This document shows, piece after piece, positions 25,079 through 33,409 of a stretch of 64,000 bases of DNA. The DNA comes from an uncultured Clostridia bacterium (GTDB lineage: Bacteria; Bacillota; Clostridia; Oscillospirales; Ruminococcaceae), in contig CANRKB010000005.1 of NCBI GenBank assembly GCA_947631115.1, forward strand, positions 41,240-105,239, written 5' to 3'. The notes under the pieces were generated by a model, which saw only the letters and a list, made by a program, of their open reading frames with translations, was not told the origin of the DNA and made no database searches. Position 1 is the first letter of the stretch; each line of letters starts with the position of its first letter. A program made the position numbers and the translations under genes.

Positions 25079-26488
25079 ATGACAAAGATAAAGATTGCCT
25101 ATTTAGGCGGAGGCTCAAAGGCATGGGCGAGGGTCTTTATGACCGACCTTGCCGTTGCAGAGGGATTGTGCGGCGAGATAGCGCTTTATGACATCGACGT
25201 ACCCGCGGCAGAGCTGAACAAAAGAATAGGCGACGTGATAAACGCTCAGCCCGGGACAGTTTCAAAATGGGACTATAGGGTATACGAAAACATCGCCGAG
25301 GCACTTGACGGCGCGGACTTCGTAGCGGCTTCAATTCTTCCCGGAACGTTTGACGAGATGGAAAGCGACGTACATCTTCCCGAAAAGTACGGAATTTACC
25401 AGTCTGTCGGCGATACGGTAGGACCCGGCGGAGTACTCAGAGCAATGAGGACAGTCCCGATATACGAGGGCTTTGCAAAGGCGATCGAGAAATATTGTCC
25501 GAACGCATGGGTAATAAACCTCACAAACCCCATGACCGCCTGCACGAAAACGCTGTTTGATGTTTTCCCGAAAATAAAGGCGTTCGGGTGCTGTCACGAG
25601 GTGTTCCACGCTCAGGAGTTCTTGTGCTGCGCGGCACGGGAGATACTCGGAGTTGAAAAACCGACAAGGCACGATATTGTTATTGACGCGTGCGGAGTAA
25701 ATCACTTTACATGGATAACCGAGGCAAACTTTAAGGGAGCAGATATGCTGAAGATACTCCCGAAGTTCATTGATAAATATTACGAAACGGGATACTGCGA
25801 GCAGATAGGTTTCGAGCCGCAGGATTTCCGAGGCGAAAACCCGTTCCTTTACGGAAACAAAGTAAAAATGGATCTGTTCAGGCGCTTCGGGGTGCTTGCC
25901 GCCGCGGGCGACAGACATCTCGTAGAGTTTATGAACAACTCGTGGTATATAAAAGATCCCGACGACGCGGAAAAGTGGCTTTATCATCTGACTCCCGTAA
26001 GCTACCGCAAAAAAGACCGCGACGAAAAGATTGCCCTGTCGAAGCGCATAGCAAACGGCGAGGAGAAAATAGAGGTCAAAAAGAGCGACGAAGAAGTCGT
26101 CGAGCTTATGAAGGCGATACTGGGTATTATCCCTCCGATAATTTCAAACGCAAATGTTTTAAATGTCGGACAAATGCCCGATATGCCGCTAGGTGCGGTA
26201 GTAGAAACGAACTGCGCGTTTTCGTGCGACAGCGTAAAGCCTATAGCGGCAAAGCCGCTTCCGAAGAACGTGAGCGTTCTTGTCCGCAGAAACTGCGAGA
26301 ACATTGAGAATACTTATTACGGCATAAAAAACCGCGACTTCGGGGAGATATTCGAGGCTTTCGCAAACCAGCCGCTTTGCTCGGGACTTAATATAGATGA
26401 CGCGAGAAAGTTGTTTACCGAAATGGTAGAGGCTACGAGCGCTTATCTCAAGGACTATTATCCTATGGATAAACTTAATTTATGTTAG
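25079..26488 (+). CDS. GH4 family alpha-galacturonidase (NAD-, Mn-dependent)
   Basis: 469 residues. GH4 enzymes cleave glycosides by an NAD-assisted redox mechanism. N-terminal Rossmann motif with G10-G11-G12-S13-K14, INLTNPM, and the metal-site segment GCCHEVFH (C171, C172, H173), whose C-H pair coordinates Mn. Context with GH28, GH105 and uronate catabolism, and the CCHE rather than melibiase- or maltosidase-type motifs, point to alpha-galacturonidase. The start follows a 57-bp spacer. Overlaps the next gene by seven bases. Confidence 0.87.
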   Translation: MTKIKIAYLGGGSKAWARVFMTDLAVAEGLCGEIALYDIDVPAAELNKRIGDVINAQPGTVSKWDYRVYENIAEALDGADFVAASILPGTFDEMESDVHLPEKYGIYQSVGDTVGPGGVLRAMRTVPIYEGFAKAIEKYCPNAWVINLTNPMTACTKTLFDVFPKIKAFGCCHEVFHAQEFLCCAAREILGVEKPTRHDIVIDACGVNHFTWITEANFKGADMLKILPKFIDKYYETGYCEQIGFEPQDFRGENPFLYGNKVKMDLFRRFGVLAAAGDRHLVEFMNNSWYIKDPDDAEKWLYHLTPVSYRKKDRDEKIALSKRIANGEEKIEVKKSDEEVVELMKAILGIIPPIISNANVLNVGQMPDMPLGAVVETNCAFSCDSVKPIAAKPLPKNVSVLVRRNCENIENTYYGIKNRDFGEIFEAFANQPLCSGLNIDDARKLFTEMVEATSAYLKDYYPMDKLNLC

Positions 26489-27486
26489 ATGCATTCTTGT
26501 TTGCGGCAAACGCAGTTTTGCCTATAGTTATACTGATAGCCTTCGGGTATATTTTAAAGCGCATAGGTCTTTTCACAAAGGACTTTCTGAATATAGGAAA
26601 CAAACTTACGTTCAGAGTACTGCTTCCCGTAATGCTGTTCTACAATGTTTACAATGTAGACAGTCTCAGCGATATAAACTGGGGATTTGTCCTTTACGGG
26701 ATACTCGCGGTGCTTGTGATCTTTTTTATAGGCATTGCGGTTATGTGCGCGTTTACTAAGGACAACGCAAAGCGCGGCTCGCTTATACAGTCGGTTTTCC
26801 GCTCTAATTACGCGATAATAGGACTTCCTCTCGCGGAAAGTCTTTTCGGCGCAAAGGGAGCTGCCGCGGCGGGAGTTATGAGCGCGTTCTGCGTTCCGAC
26901 TTTCAATATTCTCGGAGTTGTCGCTCTGTCGATCTTCAACGGCTCAAACGAAAAGGGAAAAATCGACGTAAAGAAGATACTGAAAGGTATCGTCACAAAC
27001 CCGCTCATTCTGGGAACAGTCGCGGGAGTTGCGGTGCTGGGCGTTAGAGAACTTTTCGTTCTGGGAAACATAACTTTCAGGCTCAAAGACATTGAGTTTT
27101 TGTACGAGGCGCTGGGCGACTTAAAGGCAATTTGCACGCCGTTCGCGCTGTTGGTGCTCGGAGGAAAATTCGAGTTCTCGGCTGTTTCAAGGCTGTGGAA
27201 AGAAATAGCTTTCGGAACATTTGTAAGAACGGTTGCCGTTCCGATTCTGGGACTTGGCGGGGCGCTTATACTCAGAGCCACGATAATGCCCGAACTCTCG
27301 GGCGAGCATTTCGCCACATACATGGGCGTATTTGCAACGCCTGTTGCGGTAGCGAGCGCGATAATGGCAAAGGAAATGGGAGCGGACGACGACTTGGCGG
27401 GACAGCTGGTCGTCTGGACGAGCCTTGTCAGCGCGGTAACGATATTTATTTACGTCACTGTTCTGAGGACAATGGGCATTTTTTAA
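26482..27486 (+). CDS. AEC (auxin efflux carrier) family transporter
   Basis: 334 residues with about ten helices and the central proline/glycine-rich breaks of the AEC/BART fold (SVFRSNYAIIGLPL near 112-125 and the mirrored segment near the C-terminus). No clear ribosome site before ATG 26482; it overlaps the GH4 gene by seven bases, so expression is probably by translational coupling. AEC members move carboxylates, and here may handle uronate or its breakdown acids. Direction of transport is unknown. Confidence 0.85.
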   Translation: MLDAFLFAANAVLPIVILIAFGYILKRIGLFTKDFLNIGNKLTFRVLLPVMLFYNVYNVDSLSDINWGFVLYGILAVLVIFFIGIAVMCAFTKDNAKRGSLIQSVFRSNYAIIGLPLAESLFGAKGAAAAGVMSAFCVPTFNILGVVALSIFNGSNEKGKIDVKKILKGIVTNPLILGTVAGVAVLGVRELFVLGNITFRLKDIEFLYEALGDLKAICTPFALLVLGGKFEFSAVSRLWKEIAFGTFVRTVAVPILGLGGALILRATIMPELSGEHFATYMGVFATPVAVASAIMAKEMGADDDLAGQLVVWTSLVSAVTIFIYVTVLRTMGIF

Positions 27487-27548
27487 AAGGTAAATTTTTG
27501 GCGGGCGAAAGCCCTCCATAAAAATAAAATTAGCGGAGGATAGAAATT

Positions 27549-28319
27549 ATGATCTTAGACAAATTCAGCTTGGCAGGAAAAGTCGCTATCGTAACAGGAA
27601 GCGACACCGGTCTCGGACAGGGCTTTTCAAAGGCTTTTGTTGAGGCGGGCGCAAAGGTTCTCGGCGTTTCAAATATGCCGAGTACAGCTACTCAGGAGAT
27701 GCTCGGCGAGGAAAACTTCCAGTTTATAAAGGCAGACCTCTCCACACTCGACCCCATTGAAACTATTATCAATACCTGCCTCGAAAAATTCGGCAGAATA
27801 GATATTCTTGTAAACAACGCGGGCGTTATAAAGCGCGAAGATACTATAGACTTCAGCGTAGAGAGCTGGGATCTCGTTATGAACGTAAACTGCCGCACGC
27901 TGTTCTTCCTTTCCCAGGCGGTTGCAAAGCAGTTTATGAAACAGGAAAGAGAAGAGGGCAAGAGCCGCGGAAAGATTATATCCGTAGCTTCGATGCTTTC
28001 ATATCAGGGCGGTATCAGAGTTCCCTCGTACACCGCTTCAAAGTCGGCTGTAAAGGGCTTTACAATGACAATGGCTAACGAGTGGGCAAAAGACGGAATT
28101 AACATAAACTGTATCGCTCCCGGATATATGGCTACAAACAACACAAAGGCTCTCCGCGCCGACGCAGACAGAAGCGAGGCTATCCTCGACAGAATTCCCG
28201 CAGGCAGATGGGGAACTCCCGATGATATCATGGGCGCGGCAGTATTCCTCGCTTCAGAGGCTTCCGACTATATAAACGGCTTTACGATAGCTGTTGACGG
28301 CGGCTGGCTCGGACGCTGA
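27549..28319 (+). CDS. kduD: 2-dehydro-3-deoxy-D-gluconate 5-dehydrogenase (KduD)
   Basis: 256-residue short-chain dehydrogenase. Reduces 2,5-diketo-3-deoxygluconate (from KduI) to 2-keto-3-deoxygluconate with NAD(P)H. Cofactor motif TGSDTGLG (16-23), NNAG (89-92), catalytic S148, Y161 and K165 in the YTASK segment. Strong KduD resemblance in the first 20 residues (KFSLAGKVAIVTG). GGAGG precedes ATG 27549. Followed by the KDPG aldolase gene. Confidence 0.93.
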   Translation: MILDKFSLAGKVAIVTGSDTGLGQGFSKAFVEAGAKVLGVSNMPSTATQEMLGEENFQFIKADLSTLDPIETIINTCLEKFGRIDILVNNAGVIKREDTIDFSVESWDLVMNVNCRTLFFLSQAVAKQFMKQEREEGKSRGKIISVASMLSYQGGIRVPSYTASKSAVKGFTMTMANEWAKDGININCIAPGYMATNNTKALRADADRSEAILDRIPAGRWGTPDDIMGAAVFLASEASDYINGFTIAVDGGWLGR

Positions 28320-28370
28320 TCAGGTTTATTATTGGCATTACGATAATGATACAATTGGAGGTTGTTTGAA

Positions 28371-29342
28371 ATGGACAATAAGAAGTTTTTGGATCAGCTT
28401 GAGGGTACGGGTATAGTTCCCGTTATCAAGCTCGAAAACACAGACGACGCTGTAGATCTCGCAAAGGCTCTCTATGACGGCGGTATCCGCTGTGCAGAGG
28501 TAACCTTCCGCGCGGCAGGCGCAGACAAGGTCATCAAAGCAATGACCGACGCATATCCCGATATGCTCGTAGGCGCAGGCACGGTTCTTACCGTTGACCA
28601 GTGCGACAAGGCTATCGAAGCGGGCGCAAAGTTCTGCGTAGCTCCCGGCCTTAATCCTACTGTAGTAAAGCACTGTCTCGACAAGGGCGTTCCTTTTGCT
28701 CCGGGCGTTGCAAACGGCTCGCAGATAGAGCAGGCTCTTGAGCTTGGACTTGATTTTGTAAAGTTCTTCCCCGCAGAGCAGGCAGGCGGTCTGCCTTATA
28801 TAAAGGCTGTTTCCGCTCCTTATTCAATGATGAAGTTTATGCCTACGGGCGGCGTAAACGAGAATAACCTCAACAGCTATCTCGGATTTAAGAAGATAGT
28901 ATGCTGCGGCGGTTCGTGGATAGTTCCCGACAAGCTCGTAAAGGCTCAGAAGTGGGACGAGATTACGGCGCTCTGCAGGTCCGCTGTAAATAAGATGCTC
29001 GACTTCCAGCTCGTTCATGTCGGCATCAACGCAGAGAACGAAGCTGACGCAAGCGCAATAACCGCAAAGTTCGGCGAGCTTTTCGGCTGGGATCAGAAAG
29101 TCGGAAACAGCGCTATCTTTGCAGGCACTTATGTAGAGTGCAAGAAAGCGGAGAAGATCGGCACACACGGTCATATCGCAGTTGCAACGGGCAACGTAAA
29201 GAGAGCCGTTTATCAGCTTGAGCAGAAGGGCGTTAAGTTCGATATGTCGACCGCTGCTTATGACGATGACGGAAGAATGAAGTTCGTTTACCTCGCTGAC
29301 GAGATCGGCGGCTTCAAGGTTCACCTTGTTGAGAAGAAATAA
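28371..29342 (+). CDS. eda: KDPG/KHG aldolase (Eda) with a C-terminal VOC (glyoxalase-like) domain
   Basis: 323 residues; about 110 more than a normal Eda. Residues 1-210 are a class I KDPG aldolase, splitting 2-keto-3-deoxy-6-phosphogluconate into pyruvate and glyceraldehyde-3-phosphate, with E43 (EVTFR) and Schiff-base K131 (FVKFFPAE). Residues 214-323 look like half of a VOC/glyoxalase fold (LVHVGINAEN opening strand, GHIAVAT strand, closing GGFKVHLVEK strand). ATG 28371 is nine bases after GGAGG; a TTG at 28362 is rejected. The extra domain may be regulatory or bind substrate; it has few obvious metal ligands. Confidence 0.9.
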   Translation: MDNKKFLDQLEGTGIVPVIKLENTDDAVDLAKALYDGGIRCAEVTFRAAGADKVIKAMTDAYPDMLVGAGTVLTVDQCDKAIEAGAKFCVAPGLNPTVVKHCLDKGVPFAPGVANGSQIEQALELGLDFVKFFPAEQAGGLPYIKAVSAPYSMMKFMPTGGVNENNLNSYLGFKKIVCCGGSWIVPDKLVKAQKWDEITALCRSAVNKMLDFQLVHVGINAENEADASAITAKFGELFGWDQKVGNSAIFAGTYVECKKAEKIGTHGHIAVATGNVKRAVYQLEQKGVKFDMSTAAYDDDGRMKFVYLADEIGGFKVHLVEKK

Positions 29343-29374
29343 TTTTAAATTAAGTAATACAACAACATATATTA

Positions 29375-29477
29375 AGGCTGTAGAGAAAGCCCCAGATGCT
29401 AGGAAGCGACAATGCAACTAGCCTTTGTGGCTGTTGCATTGCCGCTGACAACGCAGATGGGGTTTTATCTACAGCCT
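29375..29477 (+). promoter_or_regulatory. Long structured intergenic hairpin upstream of kdgK
   Basis: Three stacked helices: AGGCTGTAGA with TCTACAGCCT (29375-29384/29468-29477), AAAGCCCCA with TGGGGTTTT (29386-29394/29458-29466), and an apical stem pairing 29406-29423 with 29429-29445. An 11 x 12 nt internal loop (29395-29405, 29446-29457) separates the last two. The kdgK start is 34 nt downstream. Could be an attenuator, a processing site, or a ligand-binding RNA; no T tract follows directly. Confidence 0.6.
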
Positions 29478-29510
29478 AAGAAAAACTAATGATAAAAGGA
29501 GATCTAACCG

Positions 29511-30542
29511 ATGGCTAAGGTTATCACAATGGGCGAGATTATGCTCCGCCTTTCCACCCCCAACAATGAAAAGTTTATCCAGGCTGACGAGTTCGACGTT
29601 TGCTACGGCGGCGGCGAAGCTAACGTTGCTGTTTCTCTTGCAAATTACGGTCATGAAGCCGAGTTTGTTACCGCTGTTCCCGACAACGAGATAGGCGAGT
29701 GCGCTGTTGCGGCTCTCCGCAAGTACGGCGTTGAGACAAAGCACATCGCAAAGTGCGGCGAAAGACTCGGTATCTACTTCCTCGAGAGCGGCTCTTCTAT
29801 GAGACCCTCAAAGGTCGTTTACGACAGAGCTCATTCTTCGATCTCCACGGCTACTGCTGCTGATTTCGATTTCGACGCTATTTTCGAGGGCGCTGACTGG
29901 TTCCACTTTACGGGAATTACTCCCGCTGTTTCCGACGCTGCGGCTGTTCTTACAGAAGAAGCTTTAAAGGCAGCAAAGAAGCACGGCGTTAAGGTTTCCG
30001 TTGACCTGAACTTCCGCAAGAAGCTCTGGAGCAGCGAAAAGGCTCAGAAAGTTATGAAGAACCTCATGCAGTACGTTGACGTCTGCATCGGAAACGAAGA
30101 GGACGCTGAGCTTGTTCTCGGCTATAAGCCCGGCAACACCGACGTTACTTCGGGCGATCTCGAGCTTGCAGGTTACAAGTCGATCTTCGAGCAGATGGTT
30201 GCTGACTATAACTTTGAGTATTGCATTTCTTCCCTGCGCGTATCACACTCCGCTTCCGACAACGGCTGGAGCGCTTGCATCTACAGCAGAGATACAAAGG
30301 AGTTCTACCACTCCAAGGAATACTCGATCCACCCGATCGTTGACCGCGTAGGCGGCGGTGACAGCTTTGCGGGCGGCGTTATCTGCGGTCTTGTAGACGG
30401 CAAGGACTTCAAGTCCGCGCTCGAATACGGCGTAGCTGCTTCCGCTCTTAAGCACACTATCCCCGGCGACTTCAACCTTGTATCCCGCAAGGAAGTTGAA
30501 ACTCTCGCGGGCGGCGACGCTTCGGGACGTGTTCAGAGATAA
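29511..30542 (+). CDS. kdgK: 2-keto-3-deoxygluconate kinase (PfkB family)
   Basis: 343-residue cytosolic sugar kinase. Phosphorylates 2-keto-3-deoxygluconate to KDPG, the substrate of the aldolase upstream. N-terminal GEIMLRLSTP, the sugar-binding GGGEANVAVSLA segment (PfkB signature 1) and DRVGGGDSFAGG (signature 2, catalytic Asp D284) are intact. AAAAGGAG precedes ATG 29511. Strong AAG/CTC/GCT codon bias suggests high expression. The stop and the next start share a base (TAATG). Confidence 0.93.
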   Translation: MAKVITMGEIMLRLSTPNNEKFIQADEFDVCYGGGEANVAVSLANYGHEAEFVTAVPDNEIGECAVAALRKYGVETKHIAKCGERLGIYFLESGSSMRPSKVVYDRAHSSISTATAADFDFDAIFEGADWFHFTGITPAVSDAAAVLTEEALKAAKKHGVKVSVDLNFRKKLWSSEKAQKVMKNLMQYVDVCIGNEEDAELVLGYKPGNTDVTSGDLELAGYKSIFEQMVADYNFEYCISSLRVSHSASDNGWSACIYSRDTKEFYHSKEYSIHPIVDRVGGGDSFAGGVICGLVDGKDFKSALEYGVAASALKHTIPGDFNLVSRKEVETLAGGDASGRVQR

Positions 30543-31375
30543 TGAAGCTGTTTATCCGCGCCCATGATCTGGGCGTAAAAGGCGAGGAAAATATCGTCGC
30601 AAGGCTCGATGAACTCGGGCTTTGCGGCGTGCAGCTCGTCGCGTATAAGTGCCTCGACGGTATAGCCTACGCTCCCGGAGCAATGACAAAGGAGCGCGCG
30701 GCGGAGCTTCACAAGGTCTTTGAAGAACACCAAAAGACCGTTCCTCTTATCGGAGCTTATTTCAACCCCGTTCACCCGAACGAGGAAAAAATAAAAAACG
30801 GTATCGCGGTATTCAAGGATTACTTAAAGCTGTCGCACGACCTCGGCTGCGATATAGTCGGGTCGGAAACAGGCTCTTATAACGGCGACAAGTGGACATA
30901 CCACCCGCAAAACCGTACCGAAGAAGCCGTTGGGAGAGTTATTTCAACATTCTCGGAGCTTGCGGACTATGCAAAAGACTGCGGCTCATACATAGGAATG
31001 GAGGGCGCGTTCGGTCATGTCTGCTGGAACGTTAAGACGCTTGACAGAGCTGTAAAGGCGATAGGCAGAAGCAATATAAAAATCATTTTCGACCTGTACA
31101 ATTATCTCGACGGTTCAAATGTAAACGAGATGTACAATATCCTGCACGAGGGTCTTGAAACATTCGGCGACAGGATAGTGGTGTTCCACATCAAAGACTG
31201 CGTAATAGCAGAGGACGGAACATTAAAGCAGGTCGGCGTCGGAAAAGGGATCTTCGATTATTCGAGGATCATTCCCGAAATCAGAAAGGTCTGTCCCGAC
31301 GCAAATCTTGTTTTTGAGGGAACGACAGGCGAGGATATTCCCGCGGCAGTTTCCCATTTAAAGCAATTCATTTAA
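30542..31375 (+). CDS. Sugar phosphate isomerase/epimerase (xylose isomerase-like TIM barrel)
   Basis: 277 residues. AP endonuclease 2-type barrel with metal-ligand candidates in EGAFGHVCW (about E157), FDLYNYL, HIKD and the final FEGTTGED. Family members isomerise or epimerise keto sugars. Within this operon it could interconvert uronate-derived ketoacids (for example tagaturonate/fructuronate), but sequence alone does not fix the substrate. Starts one base into the kdgK stop. Confidence 0.8.
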   Translation: MKLFIRAHDLGVKGEENIVARLDELGLCGVQLVAYKCLDGIAYAPGAMTKERAAELHKVFEEHQKTVPLIGAYFNPVHPNEEKIKNGIAVFKDYLKLSHDLGCDIVGSETGSYNGDKWTYHPQNRTEEAVGRVISTFSELADYAKDCGSYIGMEGAFGHVCWNVKTLDRAVKAIGRSNIKIIFDLYNYLDGSNVNEMYNILHEGLETFGDRIVVFHIKDCVIAEDGTLKQVGVGKGIFDYSRIIPEIRKVCPDANLVFEGTTGEDIPAAVSHLKQFI

Positions 31376-31389
31376 GGAGAGCAATTGAA

Positions 31390-32226
31390 ATGACTTTAGA
31401 CATAAGATACGGAAATCATCCCGATGATTCCAAAAAATACGATACGGAAGCTTTGAGAAAGAATTATCTTATCGAAAAGGTTTTCGTAAAGGACGAGATC
31501 GCTCTGACCTATTCTCATCAGGACAGAATGATAGCGGGAGGAGCGATGCCTGTAGATAAGGAGCTGACGCTCGGCAGCACGAAGGAGCTCGGCACCGAAT
31601 ATTTCCTTGAAAGACGCGAAATGGGAATGATAAACGTCGGCGGAAAGGGAACCGTTGTTCTCGACGGAAAGGAATACGAGCTTAACTATAAGGACGGTCT
31701 TTATATCGGAATGGGAACAAAGGAGATAGTCTTCAAGTCCGCCGATAAGAACGCTCCCGCAAAGTTCTATCTTAATTCGTGTCCCGCGCATAAGACCTAT
31801 CCTACGGTTTTCATTACAAAGGATATGGCTGTACACCGTCCTCTCGGAACGGCTGAGAATATGAACAAGCGCGTTGTAAATCAGTATGTAAATCCCGCGG
31901 TATGCGAAAGCTGCCAGCTCGCTATGGGTATGACAGAGCTTGCCGTAGGAAGCAGCTGGAACACGATGCCGTCGCATACTCACGAAAGAAGAATGGAAGT
32001 TTATTTCTACTTTGAACTTGAGGGCGACAATGTGGTATTCCATATGATGGGACAGCCGCAGGAGACCCGCCACATCATTCTTCACAACGAGCAGGCGGTA
32101 ATTTCTCCGTCATGGTCTATTCACAGCGGCACGGCTACCTCTAATTACACGTTCATTTGGGGTATGTGCGGCGAGAACCAGACTTATGACGATATGGACA
32201 ACATAGGAAATCTTGAACTTAAGTAA
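31390..32226 (+). CDS. kduI: 5-keto-4-deoxyuronate isomerase (KduI)
   Basis: 278-residue cupin enzyme. Converts 5-keto-4-deoxyuronate, formed from GH105 products, to 2,5-diketo-3-deoxygluconate. Zinc ligands occur at the canonical positions: H196, H198, E203 (SHTHERRMEVYFYF) and the later His in SPSWSIHSG. Length equals the E. coli enzyme. AAGGAGAG precedes ATG 31390. Works with KduD at 27549. Confidence 0.96.
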   Translation: MTLDIRYGNHPDDSKKYDTEALRKNYLIEKVFVKDEIALTYSHQDRMIAGGAMPVDKELTLGSTKELGTEYFLERREMGMINVGGKGTVVLDGKEYELNYKDGLYIGMGTKEIVFKSADKNAPAKFYLNSCPAHKTYPTVFITKDMAVHRPLGTAENMNKRVVNQYVNPAVCESCQLAMGMTELAVGSSWNTMPSHTHERRMEVYFYFELEGDNVVFHMMGQPQETRHIILHNEQAVISPSWSIHSGTATSNYTFIWGMCGENQTYDDMDNIGNLELK

Positions 32227-32274
32227 CGGGAGAAATCGCGTTACCGAAAATAAATTTAAAGTGGGAGAACCGAT

Positions 32275-33378
32275 ATGGCATATTTAACTTTACAGGGAAT
32301 TAACAAGATTTACCCGAACGGATTTCACGCCGTACATAACTTCAATCTCGAGATTGAAAAGGGTGAGTTTATCGTATTCGTAGGCTCTTCGGGCTGCGGA
32401 AAGTCAACAACGCTCCGTATGATCGCGGGACTTGAAAACATAAGCAGCGGCGACTTTCTCATAAACGGAGAAAGAGCCAACGAAAAGGGTCCCCGCGAGC
32501 GCGGTATCGCGATGGTGTTCCAGAGTTACGCTCTTTATCCCCATATGACAGTATACGATAACCTCGCGTTCGGACTTACGCTCGAGGGCGTAGATGATGA
32601 TGTAATTGAGGACAGAGTAAACAAAACCGCAAAGATCCTCGGTCTTACGGATTATCTTGACAGATTTCCGCGCGCTCTTTCGGGCGGTCAGAGACAGAGA
32701 GTTGCGGTTGGACGTGCAATTATCCGTAAGGTAGAGATATTCCTTATGGACGAGCCGCTGTCCAACCTTGACGCAAAGCAGAGAGTTACGATGCGTTCCG
32801 AGATCACTCAGATCCACCGCGAAACAGGCGCAACGACGATCTACGTTACGCACGACCAGACCGAGGCTATGACGATGGCGGACAGAATAGTCGTTATGAA
32901 GCTCGGTTATGTCCAGCAGGTAGGAACTCCGTATGATCTTTATTTCAATCCTGCGAACTTGTTCGTTGCGGGCTTTATAGGAGAGCCTCCCATGAACTTT
33001 ATCGAGTCCACCGTAAACGACGGCAAGCTCAACATAAACGACAATATCGTAGATCTTGTTGCTATAGCAGATAAGGAAGTCATCGACAAGTACGAGCATG
33101 AGGAAGTTGTTTTAGGCTTCCGTCCCGAAGCGGTAAAACTTGTCGGAAAGACAGCAGTAAGAAACGCGTTTACATTTAACTGTACCGTTGAGCTTACAGA
33201 GCTTCTCGGCGACAACACAAACGTTTACGTTGATATTCGCGGTGTAAAGGCTATACTTAAGGTTGAGCCTCATGATTCTCCCGCTATCGACGCAAAGCTT
33301 CAGTTTGCTGTTCCTTTCGAGAGCATCTATCTGTTCGATAAGGCTACGGAAAAGCGTATAAAGCTCAGAAACAGCTAA
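32275..33378 (+). CDS. MsmX/UgpC-type carbohydrate ABC transporter ATPase (2)
   Basis: 367 residues. Walker A GSSGCGKST (37-45), signature LSGGQ (135-139), Walker B FLMDE (156-160), THDQTEA switch, C-terminal TOBE domain. Same type as the ATPase at 19927 but clearly diverged along the whole length. No permease genes are adjacent. In Firmicutes one MsmX often serves several sugar importers, so this copy may be the shared ATPase, or the two may be alternatives for the same permeases. Confidence 0.93.
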   Translation: MAYLTLQGINKIYPNGFHAVHNFNLEIEKGEFIVFVGSSGCGKSTTLRMIAGLENISSGDFLINGERANEKGPRERGIAMVFQSYALYPHMTVYDNLAFGLTLEGVDDDVIEDRVNKTAKILGLTDYLDRFPRALSGGQRQRVAVGRAIIRKVEIFLMDEPLSNLDAKQRVTMRSEITQIHRETGATTIYVTHDQTEAMTMADRIVVMKLGYVQQVGTPYDLYFNPANLFVAGFIGEPPMNFIESTVNDGKLNINDNIVDLVAIADKEVIDKYEHEEVVLGFRPEAVKLVGKTAVRNAFTFNCTVELTELLGDNTNVYVDIRGVKAILKVEPHDSPAIDAKLQFAVPFESIYLFDKATEKRIKLRNS

Positions 33379-33409
33379 GTCGTTAAGGCAATATACAGAA
33401 AGGCAGTTA

